DNA from: Salipaludibacillus daqingensis
GTDB lineage: Bacteria; Bacillota; Bacilli; Bacillales; Salisediminibacteriaceae
Reading direction: 5' to 3'
NCBI RefSeq assembly: GCF_029891575.1
Contig: NZ_JARZHF010000003.1
Location: forward strand, 62,001-126,000
Length of the DNA: 64,000 nt
Under the pieces are notes generated by a model. It saw only the letters and a list, made by a program, of their open reading frames with translations, did no database searches and was not told where the DNA came from. Positions 9,418-18,816 of the stretch are shown here, piece by piece. The first letter of the stretch is position 1; each line of letters starts with the position of its first letter. Both the position numbers and the translations under genes were made by a program.

Positions 9418-9704
9418 AGAAAGCACCTCTACTCTACCTAAAATATGTATAAATCTATGAAAAACTTCTGTCACTATAGAATACCATAATTCTCATGAAA
9501 TGTTAGAATATTTTTTCATATTGACATAATTAGATGAATTTCGTCTCTTTATAGTAAAATTCCGCATAACCATTGGGAACTTTTTTCTAGAGTTCTCTAT
9601 CAAATCTGAGAAATGAAATCATTTCCGCTCCATCATTTCACATTTATTTTTCATTTTTCGTGTAAACTATCCTTAGTAACTTTTCGAAAAGTTGGTGAAT
9701 ATAT

Positions 9705-10700
9705 TTGATCCCTATCAATAAAAACATTATTACGTCCGTATCTATGATCCTATATCTTTTATTAATCGTTGGTTGTCAGAGCGAAGGAGAAACGCTGGAT
9801 ATCCCAGCATCTGATCATAACTTGTTGCTTGTTTCTCATTTAAAGGAGCCACTCTTAACTGTAATTGACCTTGAAGAATCAACCGTCATAAAAGAATTAG
9901 ATATTCCTTTCATTGTATCTGATATGACAAAGGTAAATGAATCGGAAATTATCTTATCTAGTCAACAATCTGAGTATCTATTTAGCTTAAATATTACGAA
10001 TCATAAACTGAAACCTTTGTACGAGGTTGGCAAAGGAATCAATGAATTACTTTATATAGAAGAAACAGAGATGATCTATGCAACCAATGCTATGGAAGAC
10101 GAGTTACTAAAAATAAACCTGGACTCTGATTCATCGGTGAAACGAGTTTCTACAGACGAACATCCTGCATCAATGACCTATGACTACAATAAGAATGAAC
10201 TTTATGTGGCAAATGTCTATGATCATAGCATTCAGTCATTTACTGGTGATACATTAGAACTAATAGAATCTTTTACCATTTTAGAGCGTCCAAATGGGCT
10301 TTTATATTTTGATGAGCATTTGATTGCAGGCGGTCACGGGTCCACCGGAGAGTTGAATCGTAACAGTTTTATTTTCTCTCTAAAAGATCAAGAAACCATT
10401 CAACAGATCGAAACAGGCTTAATGCCGATCGATTTCATCAAAAATAAAGATAAGCTTTACTCGATCAGCCATGGCTCTCACGAAGTTTTTGAAATCGATC
10501 CAGATACATTGGAAGTGACCAAAATGTTAGATATTGGATACAATCCTTATTATAGTTTTGTTTACGATGATTACTTATTAATTAGTGCATTAGATGGACA
10601 CACGATTACATTTATAGATATGAACCTATTTGAAATCACACAAGAAATAGACGTGGCTCCTGGTCCCCACGCTATTGTTCTATTGGAGGGAATAAAATGA
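9705..10700 (+). CDS. Lipoprotein with YVTN-type beta-propeller repeats
   Basis: 331 residues. A lipoprotein signal (hydrophobic residues about 9-22, lipobox IVGC with Cys24) is followed by repeated blades containing VIDLEES, ELYVANVYDHSIQSF, GLMPIDFIKNKDKLYSISH and TFIDMNLFEITQEIDV. It is expected on the outer face of the membrane as a binding or scaffold protein. The start appears to be TTG; an internal ATG at residue 17 is possible but would shorten the signal peptide. Its stop overlaps the next start by ATGA, so it is translationally coupled to the response regulator. Co-transcription suggests that it senses or presents a ligand for the downstream kinase (inference). Confidence 0.75.
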   Translation: MIPINKNIITSVSMILYLLLIVGCQSEGETLDIPASDHNLLLVSHLKEPLLTVIDLEESTVIKELDIPFIVSDMTKVNESEIILSSQQSEYLFSLNITNHKLKPLYEVGKGINELLYIEETEMIYATNAMEDELLKINLDSDSSVKRVSTDEHPASMTYDYNKNELYVANVYDHSIQSFTGDTLELIESFTILERPNGLLYFDEHLIAGGHGSTGELNRNSFIFSLKDQETIQQIETGLMPIDFIKNKDKLYSISHGSHEVFEIDPDTLEVTKMLDIGYNPYYSFVYDDYLLISALDGHTITFIDMNLFEITQEIDVAPGPHAIVLLEGIK

Positions 10701-11401
10701 GTGAACACAGTCATAAGAAAGTTTTGATCGTTGATGATGAAGAAAGAATGCTTCAACTTGTTTCGAACATTTTATCAAAACAAGGATATAATACACTTAC
10801 TGCCACAAATGGAGAAACAGCCCTGAATCTTATTGAATCGAGCAACATTGATTTTGTTATTCTTGATATCATGATGCCAGGCCTTGATGGGTATGAAACA
10901 TGCCAAGCCATTCGACAAACGTCGTCTGTTCCGATTCTCATGCTCACAGCTAAAGCAGAAGAATTAGACAAAGTGAAGGCACTCCGAATGGGTGCTGATG
11001 ATTATTTAGTGAAACCATTTGGGAAAAATGAATTAATTGCCCGAATCGAAGCAATTCTTCGAAGAGTATCTTCTACCTCAACAGAAGAGAAGCCGTCCAA
11101 AACAGAATGGCAGTTTGAATCGATTACATTAAATTCTGAGTCAAAACGAGTTTCTGTAAGCGGAAAACCTGTTAATTTAACTAAAAAAGAGTTTGAAGTG
11201 TTGGAATTGCTGATTAAACACCCGGAGCAAGTTTTTTCTCGCGAACAATTATTAGATCGAATTTGGGGATTTGAATATTTAAATGCTTCCTCTCGAACGG
11301 TCGACACCCATTTAAAGACACTTCGTTTAAAACTTGATCACGCTGCACCACTAATCCAAACCGTCTGGGGAATGGGTTATAAATTAGAGGTTCCTGAATG
11401 A
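10697..11401 (+). CDS. OmpR/PhoB-family response regulator
   Basis: 234 residues. The receiver domain (about 8-120) shows VLIVDDEERM, phosphoacceptor Asp in DFVILDIMMPG, the switch Thr in ILMLTAKA, and KPF with the conserved Lys in DDYLVKPF. The DNA-binding winged helix (about 135-232) contains NLTKKEFEVLELL, REQLLDRIWG and SRTVDTHLKTLRLKL. It overlaps both neighbours by 4 nt (ATGA), making a tight lipoprotein-RR-HK operon. Target genes are not evident from the window. Confidence 0.93.
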   Translation: MSEHSHKKVLIVDDEERMLQLVSNILSKQGYNTLTATNGETALNLIESSNIDFVILDIMMPGLDGYETCQAIRQTSSVPILMLTAKAEELDKVKALRMGADDYLVKPFGKNELIARIEAILRRVSSTSTEEKPSKTEWQFESITLNSESKRVSVSGKPVNLTKKEFEVLELLIKHPEQVFSREQLLDRIWGFEYLNASSRTVDTHLKTLRLKLDHAAPLIQTVWGMGYKLEVPE

Positions 11402-12804
11402 AACGGTTTCTCTCGATTCAAATGAAAGCGTGGATTCTTTTTGGCGCTAGTATTTTAATCGTTGTAGGATTAATTGTTTCAATTACGTTCTATTTGTATC
11501 AATATTTATATGTAGAAAACGAAACAGAGAGGCTTCTCGAAAAGACGATAAGCCTTCAAGAAGCTTATATGGAACTTTCTGAAGAGGAGTTTCAAGATCG
11601 ACTTACATGGACATTAGATTCATCACCACTGCAAATTGTGGTAACGGATGATCCAATGATGTTAGGGGCAGCCCTTCCTCTTTCTGATCCAAATGAACAA
11701 CTGATCATTAACGAAAAGGAACGACAAAAGTTAATCAATGGTGAAATTATTACAATCATTAGAGATCACGAAAATTTGCAGTCTCGAATTCTTGGTGTCG
11801 TTGCTCCTATTAAATCAAATGGATTTCTCGACACGATCATTTTAGTGTATCGCCCTGTAGATGAAGTGAATGATGCATTTTATCAGATTGCTCCTTTTGT
11901 GATTGGGATAGGCTTAGTATTTCTACTTATCATCGTTTTTTTAATGCGACGAGTCCAGCACCAGTATATTGAGCCTCTTGTAGAACTTGAACGAGGTGCA
12001 AAAAAGCTAGCCAAAGGTAAATACGAGACAACTATTTCGATTAATGTAAAAAATGAATTATCTCGATTAGCAGACTCATTTCAATTTTTAGCTACTTCTT
12101 TAGCAAAAGAGGATGAGAAAAAGCGCTCTTTTATCCAAAATATATCTCACGAGTTAAGAACTCCTCTTAGCTATATTAAAGGGTATAGTGAACTGCTTCA
12201 TGAAGCAAATGTCAATGAAGAGCCGGAAGTTTATCAAGAATATGCTTCGATTATTTTTAAAGAAGCTAATCGAATGAATCGGCTAGTCGATCAATTAATC
12301 AGTTTAACAAAGTTAGAAAAAGCTATATCTGAGTCTATGGTCCTTTCTCCACTCGTTCTTTCCGAGATATTAAATCAAGCTGCCACAAATACTCGAGTAA
12401 AACGGGAGAAAAAACAACAAACACTCCAAGCTGAACTTAATGATGATGTCATTGTAAATGGGGAAGAAGACCGTTTATTACAAGTCTTTATTAATTTATT
12501 AGACAATGCCTCATCTTACACTCATGAGGGTGGACTGATTTCTATTCGAGTAAATACGGTTAATAAATTGGCTGTCATTGAAATTGAAGATAATGGCGAG
12601 GGCATATCTAAAAAAGATTTACCACACATCACAGAACGATTTTTCCGAGCAGATAAATCCCGAGCGCGATCAAAAGGTGGCGTAGGTATTGGGTTATCGA
12701 TAGTGAATCAAATCATCCTCCTTCATGAAGGAACGGTTGAATTTGAATCCGAAAAAGGAACCGGAACAAAAGTTATCATTTCTCTTCCACTTCATTTAGA
12801 ATAA
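11398..12804 (+). CDS. Membrane sensor histidine kinase
   Basis: 468 residues. TM1 at about 12-33, an extracytoplasmic domain of about 125 residues, and TM2 at about 163-184. A HAMP segment follows (ELERGAKKLAKGKYETTI), then HisKA with the phosphorylated His in NISHELRTPLSYIKGYSE. The HATPase_c domain carries the N box (FINLLDNASSYT), G1 (IEDNGEGI), F box and G2 (GGVGIGLSIV). It pairs with the upstream response regulator. The acidic extracytoplasmic loop and the co-transcribed lipoprotein suggest sensing at the cell surface; the signal is unknown. Confidence 0.93.
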   Translation: MKRFLSIQMKAWILFGASILIVVGLIVSITFYLYQYLYVENETERLLEKTISLQEAYMELSEEEFQDRLTWTLDSSPLQIVVTDDPMMLGAALPLSDPNEQLIINEKERQKLINGEIITIIRDHENLQSRILGVVAPIKSNGFLDTIILVYRPVDEVNDAFYQIAPFVIGIGLVFLLIIVFLMRRVQHQYIEPLVELERGAKKLAKGKYETTISINVKNELSRLADSFQFLATSLAKEDEKKRSFIQNISHELRTPLSYIKGYSELLHEANVNEEPEVYQEYASIIFKEANRMNRLVDQLISLTKLEKAISESMVLSPLVLSEILNQAATNTRVKREKKQQTLQAELNDDVIVNGEEDRLLQVFINLLDNASSYTHEGGLISIRVNTVNKLAVIEIEDNGEGISKKDLPHITERFFRADKSRARSKGGVGIGLSIVNQIILLHEGTVEFESEKGTGTKVIISLPLHLE

Positions 12805-12850
12805 CAACCGAAAATTGCTCCGACGAAGAACATAAGAATGGGTCCTATCC

Positions 12851-12922
12851 CATATGAATAAACAAGCATCTAGTTTTTGAGGCAACACTTACTCAATAAC
12901 TTAGATGCTTGTTTTATATGGA
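12851..12922. terminator. Long bidirectional terminator hairpin
   Basis: CCATATGAATAAACAAGCAT and its downstream complement ATGCTTGTTTTATATGG form a long, mostly paired stem with inner GAG/CTC pairing. It stands between the convergent kinase and homoserine dehydrogenase genes and has A/T tracts for both directions. Confidence 0.7.
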
Positions 12923-12963
12923 ATCACAAATGGTATATTAAGTTGGAACCTATTCCAAACAAT

Positions 12964-14259
12964 TCATGAAGCAGAACGATTTTTAGCATAAGAAAGAAGC
13001 CTTATCTCGTTTTCATTTCCTGATACTGGGTAAAATGAAACCGTATCGTTAAGGGCGGACATCACTTCGATGACCTTGTTTTCAACCCCTTTAGCAATTA
13101 CCGCTTCTCTTCCTTCTATCTTTTTAATTTGCGTCACTTTTTCAACAACATTTTGATTCTCTAACTGCAACCCTAACTCCTTTCCTGTTATGAGCCAAAG
13201 TGATGAACCTTCACCCGTTTCATACTCTTGTAATTGATCTTCCCTTACTATCCTTTGTTCCGTTTCTCTAGAAGAACGGAATGGATTTTTTTCACTCGTC
13301 TTTGTCCAATCGTTGATCAACTCTTCCACAACAGCACTAGCAGTTGGAAACTTTCCAGCACCTGCTCCTTGGAATAACAAGGAACCAACTATGTTTCCTT
13401 TGACATGAATCCCATTGTTTACACCTTCCACTCCATAGAGAGGGTGAGTGTTTAGGACAAATCGTGGTCGAACCGAAGCAATAACCTTAGAAGAAACTTT
13501 TTCTAATGAAGCAATGTGCTTGATACGTCCACTAAATTCACTTGCTATGAGTAAGTCTCTCGTATCGATTCCTCGCACCCCTTGTGGTTTATCATGCGAC
13601 CATGAAGGGGCTTTTCCGTATATCCAGTGGCTTAAAATCGTTGTTTTATAAAATGCGTCCCAGCCATCAATATCTTTATCAGGAACCGCTTCTGCATAGC
13701 CATTTTCCTGCGCTTCTTTTAATGCATCTTGAAATGCTGTTCCTTCTTCTCGCATTTTTGTTAAAATAAAGTTTGATGTCCCGTTCACGATTCCTTCCAC
13801 TTGCTCCACATCATTTGTTTTCAATGTATGCCTCAAGCTAGTTAAAATGGGAATTCCTCCTGCTACGGCCGCTTCATAATATAAGCGACAGTCATTCGTA
13901 TCAGCTAAGTTCAATAATTCTTCCCCATGTTTTGCGACCAATTCCTTGTTTGCCGTGACCACGGTGATTCCTTTTTGTAATAACTGCTTTACATACGGAT
14001 AAGCCGTTTCTGCATCTGGAGAAGCTTCCACAACAGTATCCAACCCTTTTTGTATGAAAGTTTCAAAAGAGTTTGTTACATCTGTGTCTAAACCGATGTT
14101 TCGCTCTTTATGACTATTTTTCACTAGTACGACTGAGATGTTAAAAGCCCCATCAATTAGCTTTTCAATCTTTTCTCGCTTATGCTGTAACGTTTCATAT
14201 ACACCACTTCCGACTGTTCCATATCCGATGATACCAATATTTTTCTTTTTTCCACTCAT
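12964..14259 (-). CDS. hom: Homoserine dehydrogenase
   Basis: NAD(P)-dependent reduction of aspartate semialdehyde to homoserine. It has 431 residues. The N-terminal Rossmann motif is IGIIGYGTVGSGVYETL; the catalytic domain has VTANKELVAKHG, EAAVAGGIPILTSLR, EGIVNGTSNFILTKM and PDKDIDGWDAFYKTTIL; an ACT-like regulatory tail lies at about 350-431. The start overlaps the preceding synthetase stop (ATGA). It is last in the metY-ABC transporter-synthetase operon rather than in a hom-thrC-thrB operon, which points to supplying homoserine for O-acetylhomoserine and homocysteine synthesis (inference). A separate threonine-pathway copy may exist elsewhere. Confidence 0.92.
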   Translation of the reverse strand: MSGKKKNIGIIGYGTVGSGVYETLQHKREKIEKLIDGAFNISVVLVKNSHKERNIGLDTDVTNSFETFIQKGLDTVVEASPDAETAYPYVKQLLQKGITVVTANKELVAKHGEELLNLADTNDCRLYYEAAVAGGIPILTSLRHTLKTNDVEQVEGIVNGTSNFILTKMREEGTAFQDALKEAQENGYAEAVPDKDIDGWDAFYKTTILSHWIYGKAPSWSHDKPQGVRGIDTRDLLIASEFSGRIKHIASLEKVSSKVIASVRPRFVLNTHPLYGVEGVNNGIHVKGNIVGSLLFQGAGAGKFPTASAVVEELINDWTKTSEKNPFRSSRETEQRIVREDQLQEYETGEGSSLWLITGKELGLQLENQNVVEKVTQIKKIEGREAVIAKGVENKVIEVMSALNDTVSFYPVSGNENEIRLLSYAKNRSAS

Positions 14260-15980
14260 GCTGACACATCCTTGATTTTCTTTTTCACATTTTCCTCTTC
14301 TTGTTTTTTCAGAACTCTTCGTAATATTTTACCGCTAATTTTTGTTTTTGGAAGCTCTTCTACCACTTCAATTTCTCTCGGTGCTGCGTGAGCGGCGAGT
14401 TTCGTTTTCACAAAAATACGAATGTCTTCCGTTAATGATTCAGAATGAACAAAACCTTTGTTTAAAGTAATAAATGCTTTTATAATTTCACCTCTTATTT
14501 CATCCTTTTTACCTACCACTCCGGCTTCTGATACGGCTGGGTGTTCAATTAGTTTACTTTCAACTTCAAATGGACCTACTTGTTCGCCAGCCGTTTGAAT
14601 GAGATCATCATCACGACCTTGGAAAAAAACATATCCTTCCTCATCTTGATAAGCCATGTCTCCAGATAAATACCAACCGTTGTCCGTAAAATATGAATCG
14701 TACTTTTCTCGATTTTTCCATATTTCTTTCATTAGTCCTGGCCATGGTGCTTTAACTGCTAGTTTTCCGATATCTCCAGCCGAAACGAGTTCGTTCGCTT
14801 CATTGAGAATCCCCACTTCAATTCCTGGAAATGCTCGGCCCATTGAGCCGGGTTTAATTGGTTGTGAAGGCAAGTTCACGATCAAGTGACCACCTGTTTC
14901 TGTCATCCACCACGTATCATGAATCCGGACATTAAATGCCTCTTTCGCCCAATAGATCACTTCTGGATTGAGTGGTTCTCCAACACTAAGCATATGCCGA
15001 AGCGACTGAAGGTTATAGTGTCGGTGCAGTTCTCCTTCACTCATTAACATACGATAGGCCGTTGGCGCACTATACCAAATCGTCACACCGAATCGTTCGA
15101 TTAATTCATACCACGTTTTTGGACTAAACCTTCCTCCATGAATCACAACCGTTGCACGATTTAACCAAGGAGCGAAAACACCATATACACTTCCAGTCAC
15201 CCACCCAGGGTGAGAAGTGCACCAATAGACGTCCTCATCAGTAATATCTAGCACCCATTTCCCCGAAATATATTGATGGGAAATGGATCGTTGGGCATGC
15301 AACACGCCTTTTGGTTTCCCAGTAGAGCCTGACGTATAATGGATGAGCATCCCATCTTCTTCCTCTAACCATTCAATAGGAGAGGGGTCATCGATATACT
15401 CTTTTCCACTCGCTTCTAAATCGCTGATCTCCCACGTGTATTTGAGGGAAGGGATATCTTCGAACGGGACTCTTTTGGCCAAGTTTTCATCTGTAATTAA
15501 GTATTGTGCCTCGCAGTCTTGCATGCGATCGCGAACAGCATCTTCCATAAACGCTTCAAACAGCGGCCCCGCTATCGCTCCCACTTTGATCGTCGCTAAA
15601 ATAGCAAAGTAACATTCAGGTGATTTCGGTAAAAAAATAAACACGCGATCACCAATTTGAATTCCTTGGTTTTTCAAAACGTGTGCATATTGATCTGTCA
15701 CTGCTTTCACTTCTGAGAACGTAAATGTTCTTTCGGTCTCCCCATCGGTAAAAAGAAGTGCTTTTTTGTCTCCATAACCTTGTTCAACATGACGGTCTAT
15801 ACATTCATAAGCAGCATTCCAACGACCTTGACTTGCCTCTGTTAATCCATTGACTGCTTCGGCCCATTGAAAATGTGCTTTCGTTTTTTGATAATCTTTC
15901 AGTTGGTGAAGCGCAGAGTCGTTTTCATTAGGAAATAAGATCGCTTCTCTCTTTGAGCTTTCATCATTTCGTGTGGACAT
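14256..15980 (-). CDS. AMP-forming acetyl-CoA synthetase-like acyl-CoA ligase
   Basis: 574 residues, adenylate-forming superfamily, similar throughout to AcsA of Bacillus. Motifs are the P-loop-like YTSGSTGKPKGVLHAQ, HDTWWMTETGG, the hinge region YVFFQGRDDDLIQTAG, and the C-terminal PKTKISGKILRRVLK containing the catalytic/acetylatable lysine. AcsA usually reads PKTRSGK, so there is one extra residue before SGK. It activates a carboxylate (probably acetate) to the CoA thioester. It sits 3 nt downstream of the ABC ATPase and overlaps hom. Making acetyl-CoA for homoserine acetylation is a plausible but unproven role. Confidence 0.85.
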   Translation of the reverse strand: MSTRNDESSKREAILFPNENDSALHQLKDYQKTKAHFQWAEAVNGLTEASQGRWNAAYECIDRHVEQGYGDKKALLFTDGETERTFTFSEVKAVTDQYAHVLKNQGIQIGDRVFIFLPKSPECYFAILATIKVGAIAGPLFEAFMEDAVRDRMQDCEAQYLITDENLAKRVPFEDIPSLKYTWEISDLEASGKEYIDDPSPIEWLEEEDGMLIHYTSGSTGKPKGVLHAQRSISHQYISGKWVLDITDEDVYWCTSHPGWVTGSVYGVFAPWLNRATVVIHGGRFSPKTWYELIERFGVTIWYSAPTAYRMLMSEGELHRHYNLQSLRHMLSVGEPLNPEVIYWAKEAFNVRIHDTWWMTETGGHLIVNLPSQPIKPGSMGRAFPGIEVGILNEANELVSAGDIGKLAVKAPWPGLMKEIWKNREKYDSYFTDNGWYLSGDMAYQDEEGYVFFQGRDDDLIQTAGEQVGPFEVESKLIEHPAVSEAGVVGKKDEIRGEIIKAFITLNKGFVHSESLTEDIRIFVKTKLAAHAAPREIEVVEELPKTKISGKILRRVLKKQEEENVKKKIKDVSA

Positions 15981-15983
15981 TTT

Positions 15984-16739
15984 CTACGCCTCCTTTGCGA
16001 TTTTCTCGTTCGTATTTCTACTTAGCCCTAAACTATATAGGATCTCTTCCTTGATTTTAGCCAATTCCGGATCAGCTTTTGACCGTGGTTTCGGTTGGTT
16101 CAATTGCACATTTTTATACAACTCTCCTGGTTGTCCTTTTAGAATGACAACGCGATCGCATAGGGACAACGCTTCATCGATGTCGTGTGTAACGATGATC
16201 ATTGTCGGTTGATAACTATCCCATAAATCCAGGACCATATCTTGCAACTGTAGTTTCGTAAAGGCATCTAATGCACTGAACGGTTCATCTAACAACAGCG
16301 TATCCGGTTCTGTTACAAGTGCTCTAGCGATAGCCGTTCGTTGTGCCATCCCTCCTGATAATTGTTTCGGATAGTAGTTTTCAAACCCTTCTAATCCTAC
16401 AACCTTAAGTAGTTTCTTTGCTTTTATTTGATTTTCAGCCTTCGTTCCAGCTAACCCAAAGCACACATTATCGACGACCGTTAACCAAGGCATTAACCGC
16501 GGCTCTTGAAAAATCACGCCCAATTCCTTTGAGGTCCCTCGTTTTGGATTACCATTTACGGAGATTGTCCCTTCATACCCATTATCAAGACCTGCAATCG
16601 CTCGTAAAATCGTGCTCTTACCACACCCACTCGTTCCAAGGAGACCGACGATTTCCCCTTTTTCCGCTTGAAACGAAACGTTATTTACAGCTGTTTCCCC
16701 TTTAAAACGACGACTTACGTTACTCACTTCTATACTCAT
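15984..16739 (-). CDS. ssuB: Sulfonate/taurine-type ABC transporter ATP-binding protein
   Basis: 251 residues. Walker A GTSGCGKSTILRAIAG, Q-loop VIFQEPRLMPW, signature LSGGMAQRTAIARAL, Walker B LLLDEPFSALDAFT, and the H-loop VTHDIDEA. The organisation is typical of the NitT/TauT (SsuB/TauB) family. It energises import together with the permease and binding protein genes immediately upstream. The S-box control upstream of the locus supports a sulfur source as substrate. The gene symbol is by family; the exact sulfonate is unknown. Confidence 0.88.
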   Translation of the reverse strand: MSIEVSNVSRRFKGETAVNNVSFQAEKGEIVGLLGTSGCGKSTILRAIAGLDNGYEGTISVNGNPKRGTSKELGVIFQEPRLMPWLTVVDNVCFGLAGTKAENQIKAKKLLKVVGLEGFENYYPKQLSGGMAQRTAIARALVTEPDTLLLDEPFSALDAFTKLQLQDMVLDLWDSYQPTMIIVTHDIDEALSLCDRVVILKGQPGELYKNVQLNQPKPRSKADPELAKIKEEILYSLGLSRNTNEKIAKEA

Positions 16740-16757
16740 TTATCTCGTCTCCTTTCG

Positions 16758-17618
16758 TCATCCTTTGGAACTATCGATGCGGTCTTGCCAATGAAGAACA
16801 CGACTTTGTATTTTTTTCAAACCGTAATCTGTGATTTTTCCTAAAATAGCAAATAGGACGATACTTGCAAGAATCACTTCTGGTTGAAGCGTGTTTTGAC
16901 CTAGAATTAGTAAGTACCCTAAACCTTGGCTTGCACCCATCAATTCTGCCGCAACGACAAACATCCACCCTAATCCGAGTCCACTTCTTAATCCGACCAA
17001 AAACGAAGGCATCGATGCAGGCAAGATGATTCGTCTCACAAGCTGAAACGATGAAAGTCCATAAGCTTTTCCTACTTCAATCAATTTTCGATCAACCGAT
17101 TGAATCCCGCCAACGACGTTGAGGTACACAGGAAAAAATACGCCTACAGAAATGAGTGTAACTTTCGAAGGTTCGCCAATTCCTAACCACAAAATAAACA
17201 ATGGTACCCATGCTAACGACGGGATTGCGCGAAACGCTTGAATGAGTGGATCAAACATCGTTTCTGCTTTGTTGGACATGCCGACAAGCGATCCTAATGC
17301 AACAGCAGCGAGAGAACCCCAAATGAATCCCCAAAAGATTCGATAGAGTGTGATCCCTCCGTGTTGCCATAAACTACCATCGACTGCCCAATCTGCAATT
17401 GTTTCAACAATGACCGTTGGTGCTGGTAATAAGTGTGTTTCTACTATTTGAAAGCGAGTGACCCCTTCCCAAAGAAGAATCAGTAATACCGGAAGAACAA
17501 GGGAAAGACCGACGTGACCAAACACGGACGGCATCGTTTTCCCTACCTTCTTTTGCTTTCCTTTTGTCGTCTCGAAAATTGGTTTCTTTTCAACGTGCTG
17601 TCCTTGAGAAATGGCCAT
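16758..17618 (-). CDS. ssuC: Sulfonate-type ABC transporter permease
   Basis: 286 residues with about six membrane helices (first at about 33-53). The permease EAA-like loop is EVGKAYGLSSFQLVRRIILP ASMPSFLVGLR, and FRAIPSLAWVPLFILWLG is a typical SsuC/TauC segment. The N-terminus is long and basic. It lies between binding protein and ATPase with short spacers (29 and 18 nt). It belongs to the NitT/TauT importer family; substrate as for its neighbours. Confidence 0.88.
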   Translation of the reverse strand: MAISQGQHVEKKPIFETTKGKQKKVGKTMPSVFGHVGLSLVLPVLLILLWEGVTRFQIVETHLLPAPTVIVETIADWAVDGSLWQHGGITLYRIFWGFIWGSLAAVALGSLVGMSNKAETMFDPLIQAFRAIPSLAWVPLFILWLGIGEPSKVTLISVGVFFPVYLNVVGGIQSVDRKLIEVGKAYGLSSFQLVRRIILPASMPSFLVGLRSGLGLGWMFVVAAELMGASQGLGYLLILGQNTLQPEVILASIVLFAILGKITDYGLKKIQSRVLHWQDRIDSSKG

Positions 17619-17647
17619 GATCGTAAGTCCTCCCCTTTTCTAAAAAA

Positions 17648-18640
17648 TTAATTGATGACGTCTTCCGCATACGATGGATCGATTAAATCATTGACGAGCT
17701 CTTCTATGTCCAAGTCTTCTTCCATGTTTCCTGACTCTTGAAGCACCAAGCCTGCTTCAATTAAACTATTTCGGTGTTCTTCTCCTGGAATTGGTTGATC
17801 GAAATTATTTCTTTCTAGTTGAAGTTCTGCTACTTCTGAATCAATCTGTGCTTCTTGTACCATAATTTCAATCGTTTCTTCTGGATTCTCTTCTACCCAT
17901 ACTCTCGCTTTTTCATATGCTTCGATGACCTTTGCTACCGCTTCAGGATATTCATCAGCAAACGCCTCGCGAACATTTAGAAATCCATACGTATTAAACG
18001 ATGTATTTCTGTAAAAAAGCTCTGCACCTGTTTCTAGTTCTTGGCGAGCCATATGAGGATCTAACCCTGCCCATGCATCTACTTGACCGGAAGCCAAGGC
18101 ATTTGCACCATCACTATGCTGTAAGTTAACAATCTCCAAATCATCTTCAGATAAACCAGCTTCATTTAACGCTCTTACTAAAAATATATAAGGATCTGTT
18201 CCTAACGTTGCCGCTACTTTTTTGCCAGCTAAATCTTCTACATTTTCAATCTCACTGTCTTCATCTGTTACGAGCGCCGTCCATTCCGGCTGAGAATAGA
18301 CGTACACATTTTTAATTGGTGCGTTATTTCCTTTCGCCATCAATGCAGCAGCTCCAGCAGTAGAACCGAAATCGACACTTCCTCCTGATAAAAACTCAAG
18401 TGCGCGGTTACTCCCCTGGCTTAACACGTACTCAATTTCTGTTCCTTCTTCTTCAAATATTTCTTCTAGAAAGCCAAATTCTTTCAAAACAAGGCTTGTC
18501 GGTGAATAGTAAGCATAATCCACGGTAATCGTATCTGGTGCAGACGATGACCCGGCATCTGATTGCGAAGAGCAAGCGGAAAAAATCAAAATCATGCTCA
18601 TCGATAACAGAATCGCTGTAATAATTTTTTTGTTTGTCAT
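17648..18640 (-). CDS. ssuA: Sulfonate-type ABC transporter substrate-binding lipoprotein
   Basis: 330 residues. The lipoprotein signal has lipobox FSAC (Cys23), followed by an NMT1/SsuA-like periplasmic-binding fold: TVDYAYYSPTSLVLKEFG, SGGSVDFGSTAGAAALMA, NVEDLAGKKVAATLGT and LASGQVDAWAGLDPHMA. The mature protein is acidic. It is expected to be anchored outside the membrane and to deliver aliphatic sulfonates or a related organosulfur compound to the permease. It is the first of the three transporter genes and has a perfect hairpin in its leader. Confidence 0.87.
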   Translation of the reverse strand: MTNKKIITAILLSMSMILIFSACSSQSDAGSSSAPDTITVDYAYYSPTSLVLKEFGFLEEIFEEEGTEIEYVLSQGSNRALEFLSGGSVDFGSTAGAAALMAKGNNAPIKNVYVYSQPEWTALVTDEDSEIENVEDLAGKKVAATLGTDPYIFLVRALNEAGLSEDDLEIVNLQHSDGANALASGQVDAWAGLDPHMARQELETGAELFYRNTSFNTYGFLNVREAFADEYPEAVAKVIEAYEKARVWVEENPEETIEIMVQEAQIDSEVAELQLERNNFDQPIPGEEHRNSLIEAGLVLQESGNMEEDLDIEELVNDLIDPSYAEDVIN

Positions 18641-18668
18641 AAGTCATCTCTCCACTTCGTTTTTTCCT

Positions 18669-18701
18669 CCTTGTCAGAGTAAAATGACTGCTCTGACAAG
18701 G
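18669..18701 (-). other. Perfect 11-bp hairpin in ssuA leader
   Basis: CCTTGTCAGAG and CTCTGACAAGG pair perfectly around an 11-nt loop. The transcript continues AGGAAAAAACG with no U-tract, so it is not a terminator. The location about 30 nt before ssuA in a long polycistronic RNA suggests a processing or stabilising element (inference). Confidence 0.5.
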
Positions 18702-18816
18702 GGTAAGTTATTTATGTTTGTTCTCTAGACATCGACTAAATTGAAGGCTTGCTGATTCCTCCGCGGAGTGGGAGGTTAATAAGGTGAAACTCTCTCCGCT
18801 CAGGTTAGATAATCTA

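Noticed and set aside
9521-9555. TTGACA ... TATAGT as a promoter of the lipoprotein-TCS operon
   Set aside because: The spacing is 23 bp, too long for sigma-A.
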